The notes: generated by a model not told the origin, from the sequence alone. A stretch of 10,402 nt of DNA from Adhaeribacter sp. (GCA_028288395.1 JAQBNV010000341.1:1-10402), one strand, 5' to 3'; shown: positions 1 through 6,654, counted from the stretch's first letter. Translations and numbers: made by a program.

Positions 1-229
1 TAATATTGGCCGCCAGGTACGGATAAGGAATATCGGTACTGCGGCCAAAGAAATAAGAATTATTGCCCGCCAGCAGCCCCACGCTTAAAGTATTACGGGT
101 ACTATCAGACTCCGTTACGGAAACCAAATTTGCGGTGTCGCTAAATATTTTATAAGCCGGGCGCGCTGTTGCCTGGTACGCGGTTACCACGAAAATGCCA
201 GATAAAATAATGCAAATAAGATTTATCAT
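1..229 (-). CDS. Probable outer-membrane or secreted protein, N-terminal part only
   Basis: Partial gene whose 3' end lies beyond the left edge; 76 codons are visible. The first ~22 residues (MINLICIILSGIFVV, then TAYQATA) form a signal peptide with a hydrophobic core and small residues near a likely cleavage site at 20-22, so the product is exported. Residues 47-76 contain alternating, glycine- and aromatic-rich sequence (TLSVGLLAGNNSYFFGR, then YPYLAANI), which resembles the first strands of beta-barrel proteins of Bacteroidota; this family guess is inference. The start is well fixed: an in-frame TAA lies two codons upstream (TAA CAC ATG), and a purine-rich AGGAAG sits about 10 nt before the ATG. 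It follows the 313-861 gene on the same strand, but a hairpin terminator lies between, so it probably has its own promoter. No enzyme motif is visible. Confidence 0.7.
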   Translation of the reverse strand, partial: MINLICIILSGIFVVTAYQATARPAYKIFSDTANLVSVTESDSTRNTLSVGLLAGNNSYFFGRSTDIPYPYLAANI

Positions 230-268
230 GTGTTACCAACTTCCTATCATATTTGTAAATATACAAAA

Positions 269-291
269 ACACCTGCTTGTGGGGCAGGTGT
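269..291 (-). terminator. Rho-independent terminator of the 313-861 gene
   Basis: Read on the minus strand, ACACCTGC, a 7-nt loop and GCAGGTGT form a perfect 8-bp stem, followed at once by a T-rich run (TTTTTGTAT). It begins 22 bp after the stop codon of the 313-861 gene and lies before the start of the next minus-strand gene, as expected for an intrinsic terminator separating the two transcripts. Confidence 0.7.
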
Positions 292-312
292 CGGTATTTT
301 ATCTGTCAAAAA

Positions 313-861
313 TTAATTCTTCCCCCGGTTGTTACCTGGCTTACCCGCGTTGGCAGGACGGCCTGCCCCCTCAGGACGCCCTGCCCGGTTTGGCTTGCCA
401 CCCACCGCTGATTGTTTGGCGCTGCCCTCCGTGGGCCGTTTTGCGCTGCCAATCACATCTCTTCGGGCACTGGACTCTACTTTGGATGGTTTTTCAACTC
501 TACGGGCCTTGGGTATTGATTTAACTTCCGGCGCTTTTGCCTCCTGATTGCCTTTTTGCGGATTGTTTTTAGGAACATTCTGGGCAAAAGATTCGGGAGG
601 AGGCGTATTTCCTTCTTTCTGTATTACCAGGGTACTCACTTTTTCGCTTCTGGTTAATTTTAAAAAAATGCCACGGTGGGTAGGAACACTTACAACCGAG
701 GTGGTTTTTTCGCCTGCCCCGGTAGGAGGAGCGATATTATTTATAATCCCATCCCTGGCGGAAGTTCCGGGTGAAATAGACGTGTTTTCAGGTGCCGAAT
801 TATGGGCATTGGCCGCTGCAGCCAAAAATACGAGAGAAGCTGCAGCAATTATTTTTTTCAT
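313..861 (-). CDS. Secreted basic low-complexity protein with Gly/Arg/Pro-rich tail
   Basis: A 182-residue protein I do not recognise. Residues 1-19 (MKKIIAAASLVFLAAAANA) are a clear signal peptide with an ANA cleavage site, so it acts outside the cytoplasm. Residues 20-60 are rich in Ser, Thr, Asn and Pro. A short stretch at 62-84 (HRGIFLKLTRSEK, then VSTLVIQKEG) looks more ordered. From about 85 onward it is disordered and rich in Lys, Arg, Pro, Ala and Gly. GSAK occurs twice (138-141 and 146-149), and AGRP, AGRP, AGKP occur at 160-174, ending NNRGKN. No transmembrane segment, lipobox or sorting domain is visible. The tail resembles that of the 1164-1568 product (GRPE followed by AG), and the two genes share an upstream box. 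Roles such as binding polyanions or cell-surface polymers are speculation. Confidence 0.6.
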   Translation of the reverse strand: MKKIIAAASLVFLAAAANAHNSAPENTSISPGTSARDGIINNIAPPTGAGEKTTSVVSVPTHRGIFLKLTRSEKVSTLVIQKEGNTPPPESFAQNVPKNNPQKGNQEAKAPEVKSIPKARRVEKPSKVESSARRDVIGSAKRPTEGSAKQSAVGGKPNRAGRPEGAGRPANAGKPGNNRGKN

Positions 862-888
862 CAGGTTTGGGTTCCACTTATTATATTA

Positions 889-913
889 GGGTATCATATA
901 ATATGATCATACC
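889..913. repeat. Imperfect inverted repeat upstream of the 313-861 gene
   Basis: A palindrome with one odd central base, TCATATAATATGA (894-906), is nested in a larger imperfect inverted repeat with GGTAT on the left and ATACC on the right; the right arm carries three extra bases. It begins 28 bp upstream of the ATG at 861, in the region where the -7 element would be expected, and could be an operator or simply AT-rich promoter DNA. Confidence 0.35.
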
Positions 914-945
914 AAGTTATTTAACCAAGGTGAAGATTACATGAA
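912..945 (-). promoter_or_regulatory. Putative response-regulator box and promoter region of the 313-861 gene
   Basis: On the minus strand 925-945 reads TTCATG TAAT CTTCACC TTGG. Two TTCA-centred 7-mers lie 11 bp apart with an AT-rich 4-bp spacer, and TTGG follows directly. After 8 further bases comes CTTGG (912-916), continuing GTAT. The 1164-1568 gene has the same arrangement (18 of 21 bases identical, same spacing to the second TTGGTA element). The 11-bp direct-repeat geometry is that of OmpR/PhoB-family activators, whose sites abut the -35/-33 region. The regulator itself is not in the window. Confidence 0.5.
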
Positions 946-1163
946 TTTCCAAAAAAATATATTTTAATATTTGCCGGCATCAGGTAAGAAAATGGTTGTT
1001 ATAACTGTCCTCTGCATTCCTGGTTTAGCAAAAAGAAATTTGTTACCGGCGGTATATACCAATTTACAAACCAGCAAAGCTATATTATCGTTCCTTTCAT
1101 TTCTCCTGATTTACCCGAATGTGAAAGACAAAACCTAAAGTAATCAGCCCCGATTAGTATTTT

Positions 1164-1568
1164 TTATCCGGCCTTTTCCGGCCGGCCGGTGCGTTCGGAC
1201 CGTCTAAGCGCGACTGGCTTTGAGGCATATACCAGTCGGCGGGCCGTTACCGGGCGGGCAGCAGGGTTATTGGTTACATTGTTTATATTTACGGGGCTTT
1301 TTTGCGCCTTTCGTAAGGCTTTTGTTTTCTGACGCACCAAGGTTCGGCCTTTTACCCCCGGCTGCGTATTTTTACTTTTTAACCGGGCTATCCGGCTCAT
1401 AAAGCGGCCTTTGCCCGTACCAGTATATGGCTGGTGAGCAGCCTCGCTTACCCTTTTGCCGTGATTGTCTTTTTTAGGCGCAGCAATTATCGTTTTACGA
1501 ACGGTGGCTTGGGCCAGCGCCGCGCTAACCATTAATACCACGCCAATTGTCGCCATTGTTTTTTTCAT
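1164..1568 (-). CDS. Small secreted polycationic protein
   Basis: A 134-residue protein of unknown family. Residues 1-19 (MKKTMATIGVVLMVSAALA) form a signal peptide with an ALA cleavage site. The mature ~115 residues contain 29 Lys/Arg and only 4 Asp/Glu, an extreme positive charge, with no hydrophobic segment and no cysteine. It is rich in Ala, Thr and Val with spaced basic residues (for example SRIARLKSK at 58-66 and RKAQK at 86-90) and a short Asn-rich stretch NINNVTNN (94-101). It ends SERTGRPEKAG, close to the GRPEGAGRP of the 313-861 product. The start is fixed by an in-frame TAA three codons upstream. The gene is downstream of 1666-2145 on the same strand, but the 97-bp gap carries its own promoter-like region. 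A structural, nucleic-acid-binding or envelope-associated role would be speculation. Confidence 0.6.
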   Translation of the reverse strand: MKKTMATIGVVLMVSAALAQATVRKTIIAAPKKDNHGKRVSEAAHQPYTGTGKGRFMSRIARLKSKNTQPGVKGRTLVRQKTKALRKAQKSPVNINNVTNNPAARPVTARRLVYASKPVALRRSERTGRPEKAG

Positions 1569-1585
1569 CTGTTTTTACCTTGGTT

Positions 1586-1632
1586 CTGAATTAGATTACC
1601 AAAGTCCTCGCCCAAGATGAAGTTTAGATGAA
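1586..1632 (-). promoter_or_regulatory. Putative response-regulator box and promoter of the 1164-1568 gene
   Basis: On the minus strand CTTCATC TAAA CTTCATC (1615-1632) is a perfect 7-bp direct repeat with an AT-rich 4-bp spacer, giving an 11-bp period. It runs directly into TTG (1613-1615), which is 19 bp from TAATTCAG (1586-1593). TTG-N19-TAATTCAG partly fits the Bacteroidota promoter consensus TTTG-N19-TAnnTTTG. Repeats abutting the -33 element is the usual layout for activation by OmpR/PhoB-class response regulators. The box is nearly identical to the one upstream of the 313-861 gene. The implied leader is very short (roughly a dozen bases), so the -7 assignment is tentative. Confidence 0.5.
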
Positions 1633-1665
1633 GAACTGAATTTAAATTATATAATTAGTATATAT

Positions 1666-2145
1666 TTATTCTTTAATTATATCGAATAACTTCAGGCTTT
1701 CTTTTATAATCTGGTCTATTTCTGCTTTTGAATCGGCTTGCAAGGTCCGTTGAAATAAATCCAGCAGCATTTCGCCATCATCGTTTATAAAAAGATCTTT
1801 ATAAAGATTATCAAAAGCCTTTACATCTTTGTTAATAATAGCATCGATTTGGGCCACACTATTGCCTTTCGCTGCTCGCTTTAGTACGTCTAGCACTTTA
1901 CGGCTGTCATCGTCGTCAGACATTTCGGCAAATACCTGCATCAGGGCGGTGGCCACCCCCAAACGTACTTTTTCGAATTTATAATGCAGGTTATCGCCCG
2001 CCTGTATTTGGCCGTAGTGGGCGCGCTGCCGGGCTTCGGCCAGTTCAAACTCTTTGTAAACAAGGGCTTCTCCTCGGCCAAACAAGGCCGGGCTTTCTGC
2101 GGACAAGGCTTTTTGCAGCAGGGTTTCAAATTTTATTTCAGACAT
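1666..2145 (-). CDS. Helical cytoplasmic protein with internal tandem duplication, function unknown
   Basis: A 159-residue soluble protein without signal peptide or membrane segment; I do not recognise the family. The N-terminal half (1-76) is predicted helical and carries conserved-looking aromatic and charged residues. The C-terminal half consists of two copies of a ~39-residue unit, residues 78-116 and 121-159, which align without gaps at an offset of 43. Shared positions include LD (85-86/128-129), R (90/133), S-x-A-x-ID (96-101/139-144), II (103-104/146-147) and K-x-FD (109-112/152-155). This implies a repeated helical hairpin, as in scaffold or binding proteins. An acidic run DDDD (77-80) precedes copy 1 and NDD (121-123) begins copy 2. 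The start is firm: TAA AAA ATG places a stop two codons upstream. It is divergent from the peptidase gene across 167 bp. Confidence 0.65.
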   Translation of the reverse strand: MSEIKFETLLQKALSAESPALFGRGEALVYKEFELAEARQRAHYGQIQAGDNLHYKFEKVRLGVATALMQVFAEMSDDDDSRKVLDVLKRAAKGNSVAQIDAIINKDVKAFDNLYKDLFINDDGEMLLDLFQRTLQADSKAEIDQIIKESLKLFDIIKE

Positions 2146-2312
2146 TTTTTATAAAACGGCATTTTGGGAATTTAAACCAGGTAAAATTTAGGTAAAGATA
2201 ACGACAATGAACCAATCAGAACGGTTTTAAGGAAGGGCTTTGGTAGATTAAATTTATTCCGGCAACTTTAACTTTTATTCAAAGTAATTTAGATTATCAG
2301 TTAATTCCTAGT

Positions 2313-4853
2313 ATGTACGCGAAGGTAAAAATATTACTTTTATTTTTTCTCACGATTTTATTAACGCCCGGCCTCGCCCAGGCACCCCTGCAAAACCCTG
2401 AGCAGTTTTTAGGTTATAAGCTGGGCACCCGTTTTACCCGCCACAGCGACCTGGTCCGCTACCTCGAATATTTAAGCCGGCAAGCGCCGACCCGCCTGAA
2501 ACTCCAGCCCTACGGCACCACCTACGAAGGCCGGCCCTTGTACCTGGCTGCCATTGCTTCGGAAGCGCACCTGACCCAGCTGGAAGAAATCCGGACTGAT
2601 AACCTGAAACGGGCCGGCCTGCTCAGCGGCCAGCCCCGCCCGGATCAGCCCGCCATTGCCTGGCTCAGTTATAATGTGCACGGCAACGAAGCCGTATCGT
2701 CGGAAGCAGTTTTGCAGGTGCTGTACGATTTACTCATTCCGGCGAACGAACGGACGCAGGCCTGGCTCCAGAACACGGTAGTTTTAATTGACCCCTGCGT
2801 GAACCCCGACGGCCGCGAGCGTTATGTGCAATGGTACAGCCAGGTAGCCAACGCCGAACCTAATGCCAACCCCTGGGCTCGCGAACACCAGGAACCCTGG
2901 CCAGGCGGCCGTTTTAACCATTATTTGTTTGATTTAAACCGTGATCTGGCCTGGCAAACCCAACAGGAATCGCAGCAGCGCATTGCTATTTATAACCAGT
3001 GGATGCCCCAGCTGCACGCTGACTTTCATGAGATGAGCGGCGAAGCCTCTTATTATTTTTCGCCGGCGGCCAAACCGTTTCACGAAGATATTACCCCCTG
3101 GCAGCGGGAGTTTCAGCATATAATCGGCGAAAACAACCGCAAATATTTTGATGCGAATAACTGGCTGTATTTTACCCGCGAAACCTACGACTTATTTTAC
3201 CCGAGCTACGGCGATACCTGGCCCACCTTTAACGGTGCTATTGCCATGACCTATGAGCAGGGTGGTTCGGGCCGGGCCGGTCTGGCTTTTGCCCGCGCCG
3301 ACGGCGATACCCTGACCCTGGGTGAACGGATTGCGCACCACCATACGGCCAGCCTGGCTACCATCGAGGCCCTTGCCCAACGCAAAGATAAGGTACTGCA
3401 GGAATTTGGTAAATATTACCAGCGCAACCGCACCAATCCTGCCGGGCCCTATAAAACCTATGTTCTTAAAACCAAGGGCCAGGAAGCCAAAATCAAAGCC
3501 CTGACGACTTACCTCGACCGCCAGGGAATAGGGTACGGGTATGCCACCGGCAATTCTTCGCACCGGGCTTTTAATTACACCAGCGGCAAGTACGAAAGCA
3601 TGAAAGTCGAGCAAAACGACCTGACCGTTAGCATGTATCAGCCCAAATCTACGCTGGTAAAAGTGTTGTTCGAGCCTTATTCTAAACTCGAAGACTCTTT
3701 AACCTATGATATTACCTCCTGGGCGCTGCCGTATGCTTACGGGCTGCAGGCTTACGCCCTGCCCGGTAAAATTACCCAAACGCAGGCCAAGCCCATTGCC
3801 CTGACCCGCACCGTAACCAAACCAGCCATTCAGCAACCGTATGCTTACCTGGCCCGCTGGACCAGCCTGCCGGATTTGCAGTTCCTGAGTGCCCTGTTGC
3901 GGCAGGATATTAAAATACGTTATTCCGAGAAGGCTTTCGAAACCGATGGCGAAAAGTATGCCCCCGGTACCCTTATTATTACCCGGGCCGGCAACGAACC
4001 GCTGGGCGCTGCGCTGGATAATATTGTTAAAGCCGAAGCGGAAAAAGCCGGCGTGCAGGTAATTCCCACGCCCACCGGCTTTGTAAGTTCCGGGGTAGAT
4101 TTTGGTTCGGGCAGCGTGCGTTACCTGCGTAAACCCAAGGTTGCGGTTTTGGCCGGACCAGGCATTTCGGCTACAGGTTTCGGCGAGGTCTGGCATTTTT
4201 TTGAACAGCAGATTAAATACCCGGTAACGGTGCTGGATGCGCAATATTTTGGCCGGGTACCTTTGGGTAATTTCGATGTGCTGGTATTGCCGGGCGGTAA
4301 TTATGCCGATATTTTACCCGAGAAAAATTTGAACCAGTTGCGGGACTGGATAACGGCGGGCGGTAAACTTATTGCCCTCGAAAGTGCCACCGGTTTTCTG
4401 GCCGGTAAAAGAGGCTTTGCCCTAACCCGGAAAAAAGCAACTGATTCGCTGGACTTAAAAAAAGATCCCTATAAATTATTAAAAACCTACGGCGAAAGCG
4501 AACGCCACCCTATTTCGGATGCCGTGCAGGGCAGCGTATACCGGGTGAGCCTCGACAACACCCATCCGCTGGCCTTCGGCTACGGCGATACTTATTTTGC
4601 GCTTATTCAGGAGGTAATTAATTATGATTTTATGAAAGAGGGCTGGAACGTGGGTGTACTCAAAAAAGATATTTACGCCAGTGGTTTTGTGGGCGTACGC
4701 GCCCGTAAAAAGTTACAGGATACCCTGGTACTGGGTCACCAATCCCTGGGCCGCGGGCAGGTAATTTATATGGCCGAAAATCCTTTGTTCCGCGCCTTCT
4801 GGCACAACAGCAAATTATTATTCGGCAATGCCGTGTTTATGGTGGGTAATTAA
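2313..4853 (+). CDS. Secreted M14-family zinc carboxypeptidase with C-terminal class I amidotransferase-like domain
   Basis: An 846-residue exported metallopeptidase. Residues 1-24 are a signal peptide ending LAQA. The M14 domain spans about 40-350. The first two zinc ligands are H123 and E126 in VHGNE, NPDGRERY lies at 164-171, and DLNRD at 207-211 supplies the Asn-Arg pair that in carboxypeptidase A binds the substrate carboxylate. The likely third zinc ligand is H239 in DFHE, and the catalytic glutamate is E315 in TYEQGG. All key residues are present, so it should be active against peptides or peptidoglycan-like substrates in the periplasm or outside; the substrate cannot be told. Residues ~350-600 form a linker region. 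Residues 608 to the end resemble a class I glutamine amidotransferase-like fold (KVAVLAGPG at 608-616, DVLVLPGGN at 655-663, AGGKLIALES at 682-691) without a nucleophilic cysteine where one would sit, so this part is probably non-catalytic. The length is normal for Bacteroidota members of this type. Confidence 0.9.
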   Translation: MYAKVKILLLFFLTILLTPGLAQAPLQNPEQFLGYKLGTRFTRHSDLVRYLEYLSRQAPTRLKLQPYGTTYEGRPLYLAAIASEAHLTQLEEIRTDNLKRAGLLSGQPRPDQPAIAWLSYNVHGNEAVSSEAVLQVLYDLLIPANERTQAWLQNTVVLIDPCVNPDGRERYVQWYSQVANAEPNANPWAREHQEPWPGGRFNHYLFDLNRDLAWQTQQESQQRIAIYNQWMPQLHADFHEMSGEASYYFSPAAKPFHEDITPWQREFQHIIGENNRKYFDANNWLYFTRETYDLFYPSYGDTWPTFNGAIAMTYEQGGSGRAGLAFARADGDTLTLGERIAHHHTASLATIEALAQRKDKVLQEFGKYYQRNRTNPAGPYKTYVLKTKGQEAKIKALTTYLDRQGIGYGYATGNSSHRAFNYTSGKYESMKVEQNDLTVSMYQPKSTLVKVLFEPYSKLEDSLTYDITSWALPYAYGLQAYALPGKITQTQAKPIALTRTVTKPAIQQPYAYLARWTSLPDLQFLSALLRQDIKIRYSEKAFETDGEKYAPGTLIITRAGNEPLGAALDNIVKAEAEKAGVQVIPTPTGFVSSGVDFGSGSVRYLRKPKVAVLAGPGISATGFGEVWHFFEQQIKYPVTVLDAQYFGRVPLGNFDVLVLPGGNYADILPEKNLNQLRDWITAGGKLIALESATGFLAGKRGFALTRKKATDSLDLKKDPYKLLKTYGESERHPISDAVQGSVYRVSLDNTHPLAFGYGDTYFALIQEVINYDFMKEGWNVGVLKKDIYASGFVGVRARKKLQDTLVLGHQSLGRGQVIYMAENPLFRAFWHNSKLLFGNAVFMVGN

Positions 4854-4936
4854 GGCGCAAGGGTAGCAACCTAATGGCTCTTAATCCATTTGCCAATAAT
4901 TTTTAAATAAACTAATCTGAAGAAAAGGAGCTGCCC

Positions 4937-4958
4937 GTGAATATTTAAATATTTTCAC
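4937..4958. repeat. AT-rich inverted repeat between convergent genes
   Basis: GTGAATATTT followed by AAATATTTTCAC forms an imperfect hairpin with two unpaired bases in the right arm. It overlaps the last codons and stop of the Rieske gene and lies 84 bp after the peptidase stop. Its place between convergent genes suggests a two-way transcription end, but neither strand has a good T run after it, so the call is weak. The rest of 4854-4954 shows nothing clear. Confidence 0.3.
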
Positions 4959-5278
4959 GCAATTTCTATATACAAACCGTCGGCCTCCTGTTTGGTCGCA
5001 AACGTTTTGAGGGTGCGGGTGCGGTATTTACATTCGGCCCCATTGGCCAGGTTAAACCGGTAGCTGTGCCACGGACAAATTACTTCGTTTAAATAATTGG
5101 TGGTGCCCTTGCTCAGCGATTCGCCCAGGTGCGGACATTCGTCGTCCACGGCGAAAAAGCCAGCTGCCGTGCGAGCCAGGCAAATTCGCTGACCCGCAAT
5201 CACGAATAATTTGGTTTTGGTAAGGGGTATGGCTGCACTAGCTTCTGCCACCGAATCGAATATTTTATGCCAAGCCAT
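4955..5278 (-). CDS. Rieske [2Fe-2S] ferredoxin-type protein
   Basis: A small cytoplasmic iron-sulfur electron carrier of 107 residues, the usual size for stand-alone Rieske ferredoxins. The cluster ligands are visible: C48-x-H50 (in ECPHLGESL) and C68-x2-H71 (in VICPWHSYRF), 17 residues apart, with a glycine-containing flexible loop. This is the CxH...CxxH pattern. The Rieske bridging cysteines found in cytochrome bc1-type proteins are absent, as expected for the dioxygenase/nitrite-reductase-type branch. There is no signal peptide or Tat motif. I chose the ATG at 5278 because the protein then begins MAWHKIFDSV, typical for the family; an upstream in-frame ATG at 5323 would add 15 atypical residues. 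No oxygenase or reductase partner is nearby, so the redox partner is unknown. Confidence 0.85.
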   Translation of the reverse strand: MAWHKIFDSVAEASAAIPLTKTKLFVIAGQRICLARTAAGFFAVDDECPHLGESLSKGTTNYLNEVICPWHSYRFNLANGAECKYRTRTLKTFATKQEADGLYIEIA

Positions 5279-5649
5279 AAACAGGTTTATATTTTGCCAA
5301 TATTTTAAAATTAGATTACGCAATTCCGGCCAGATTAGTCAGCTTATATTTATCCTAATCCTTCGGATAAGCTTACGGGTTATTCTTTTATCTGCTTTAA
5401 AATTTGACTACTTTATAATCTGGCTAAGCCCAACCCGATTTAATTATTCATCTCTAATGTCTTATGAGGCCATTAACAGTCATGTTACGCCCAACGCCAG
5501 CTAAAATATTAATATTTATGGATAACATAAGGTTAAAAATAGCTGGTAAAGAATTCACATCGGGCAGAAATGGGTTTATTGCTTATTATATTACAGATTT
5601 TAGTTAATTTCCGGTTATTCAAGTTTAACCTATTCCAAATCCTACCCTT
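5279..5649. other. Divergent intergenic region, Rieske gene / SPFH gene
   Basis: 371 bp separating two divergent genes, so promoters for both must lie here. A weak candidate for the plus-strand gene is TTG (5579-5581), 19 bp, TAGTTAAT (5601-5608), which fits the Bacteroidota consensus only in part. Other structure: ATCC-TTC-GGAT (5358-5368) within a larger imperfect inverted repeat with AGCTTA (5341-5346) and TAAGCT (5368-5373), and a 14-bp palindrome AAATATTAATATTT (5504-5517). I see no convincing gene in it; open frames here lack family-like sequence. Confidence 0.35.
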
Positions 5650-6432
5650 ATGAAAAAATTAATACCTATTATTTTAATCCTGGTAATGCTGGTTACTGTG
5701 CTTTCGTTTAGTTGTACCCGGATTGATGCCGGCCACGAAGGCATTCTGGTTAAAATGTATGGTTCCGACAAAGGCGTGCAGGACGTTTCGCTGGTAACCG
5801 GCCGGGTTTTTTACAACCCGCTATCCGAAGATGTATTTGAATTTCCGATATTTATTCAAACCGCCGATTATGATGCTTTTAATGTAAACGCGAAAGATGG
5901 TTCGGTTTTTACCGTTGATCCGACGATTTCGTTTGCGGTAACGCCGGGTAAATCGCCCCATATTTTTTCTAAATACCGCAAAACCATTGGCGAAATAACC
6001 AGGACCACTCTTTACAATTACGTAAAAGATGCTTTCCGGAACCAGATGAATAAATATTCGACGGATGAACTGATAAGCAATCGCCAGAAATTTGAAGCCG
6101 ATGTACAGGCAACCCTGGCAACGACCTTAGAAGCCGATGGGTTTAAATTGGAGCAATTAACCAGCGGCTTGCAATATCCCGATGCCATTGTACGGGCGAT
6201 AGACGCTAAAAACAAAGCCGTGCAGGAAGCCATGCAGGTAGAAAACGAGCTAAAAGTGGCCGAAGCGCAAGCCAAAAAATTAATCATCCAGGCCGAAGCC
6301 GAAAAGAAAGCCAACGAATTAAAGCAACAGGCTTTAACGCCTTTGCTTATTCAACAGCAGTTTATTGAAAAGTGGGATGGCCGGACACCTTTATATGGTA
6401 ATTCGCCCATGATGTTTAAAAATGTGCAGTAG
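5650..6432 (+). CDS. Membrane-anchored SPFH-domain (prohibitin-like) protein
   Basis: A 260-residue protein of the SPFH/band 7 (stomatin, prohibitin, flotillin, HflK/C) superfamily, which forms ring- or cage-like membrane oligomers. Residues 4-20 are a hydrophobic segment ending LSFSC. Cysteine 22 may be lipidated, but the -3 residue is Ser rather than the usual Leu, so a simple N-terminal anchor is equally possible. The SPFH domain runs from about 24 to 185: DAGHEGILVKMYG at 26-38, the beta-rich core to ~100, and the conserved helical part around ITRTTLYNYVKDAFR (116-130). Residues ~185-230 are an Ala/Glu/Lys/Gln-rich coiled coil. The end, with IEKWDGRTPL (239-248), is typical of Bacteroidota members. 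No NfeD-like or protease partner lies beside it, so the client process is unknown. The ATG after a pyrimidine-rich leader is the natural start. Confidence 0.85.
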   Translation: MKKLIPIILILVMLVTVLSFSCTRIDAGHEGILVKMYGSDKGVQDVSLVTGRVFYNPLSEDVFEFPIFIQTADYDAFNVNAKDGSVFTVDPTISFAVTPGKSPHIFSKYRKTIGEITRTTLYNYVKDAFRNQMNKYSTDELISNRQKFEADVQATLATTLEADGFKLEQLTSGLQYPDAIVRAIDAKNKAVQEAMQVENELKVAEAQAKKLIIQAEAEKKANELKQQALTPLLIQQQFIEKWDGRTPLYGNSPMMFKNVQ

Positions 6433-6532
6433 GAAAATTACTATCAAGGTAGGTTCATTACCCCTTGCAGAACTGGTATTTAACTTAATAATAAAACTTG
6501 TATAAAGTCACTCAACCCAGTGTTAGCAGTAG

Positions 6533-6568
6533 ATAAAAAGGCTCTTTTCGCTGGCAGGATCTTTTTAT
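6533..6568 (+). terminator. Possible terminator after the SPFH gene
   Basis: ATAAAAAG (6533-6540) pairs with CTTTTTAT (6561-6568) around a 20-nt loop, about 100 bp after the stop codon. The right arm supplies the T run. The stem is almost purely A-T and the loop is long, so it is only a candidate. Confidence 0.3.
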
Positions 6569-6579
6569 TAGTTACTTAC

Positions 6580-6596
6580 GCTAATCAGAGATTAGC
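6580..6596. repeat. Perfect short hairpin GCTAATC-AGA-GATTAGC
   Basis: A perfect 7-bp stem with a 3-nt loop. The left-arm heptamer GCTAATC recurs at 6655-6661 at the base of the larger hairpin, and TTAGCTAA (6620-6627) is a related 8-bp palindrome between them, so the elements look related. Confidence 0.5.
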
Positions 6597-6606
6597 TTTC
6601 CCTTTC

Positions 6607-6624
6607 GTGCTTAGAGTGCTTAGC
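6607..6624 (+). repeat. Two-copy 9-bp tandem repeat
   Basis: GTGCTTAGA is followed directly by GTGCTTAGC, identical at 8 of 9 positions. It sits between the two inverted repeats of the same intergenic region. Confidence 0.45.
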
Positions 6625-6654
6625 TAATTTTACGCACAACAGTAGATGTCATCT

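Larger units (their letters stand above)
862..1163. other. Intergenic region between the two basic-protein genes
   Basis: About 300 bp. The left part (862-945) holds the promoter region of the minus-strand 313-861 gene described separately. The rest has a 10-bp palindrome GGTATATACC (1051-1060) and a plus-strand open frame of 48 codons (992-1138) with no recognisable features. No clear terminator for the 1164-1568 gene is visible: the GGCCGG-rich inverted repeat at its stop codon is not followed by a T run on the transcribed strand. Confidence 0.4.

Noticed and set aside
313..889. Plus-strand frames of 72 to 113 codons opposite the 313-861 gene
   Set aside because: They are antisense to a gene with a clear signal peptide and terminator, and arise from its GC-rich repetitive codons.
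992..1138. 48-codon plus-strand frame (MVVITVLCIPGLAKR...) as a small gene
   Set aside because: No family-like sequence, no supporting promoter or ribosome site, and it lies in an intergenic gap between minus-strand genes; it could occur by chance.
1164..1190. GGCCGG-rich inverted repeat at the end of the 1164-1568 gene as a terminator
   Set aside because: The repeat comes from codons for GRPEKAG, and on the transcribed strand it is followed by an A run, not a T run.
5279..5323. Upstream ATG at 5323 as start of the Rieske gene
   Set aside because: It adds 15 residues unlike the family; the ATG at 5278 gives the usual length and the typical MAWHKI-type opening.
5211..5504. 97-codon plus-strand frame across the Rieske gene start
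   Set aside because: Part is antisense to the well-supported Rieske gene and the rest shows no protein-like pattern.
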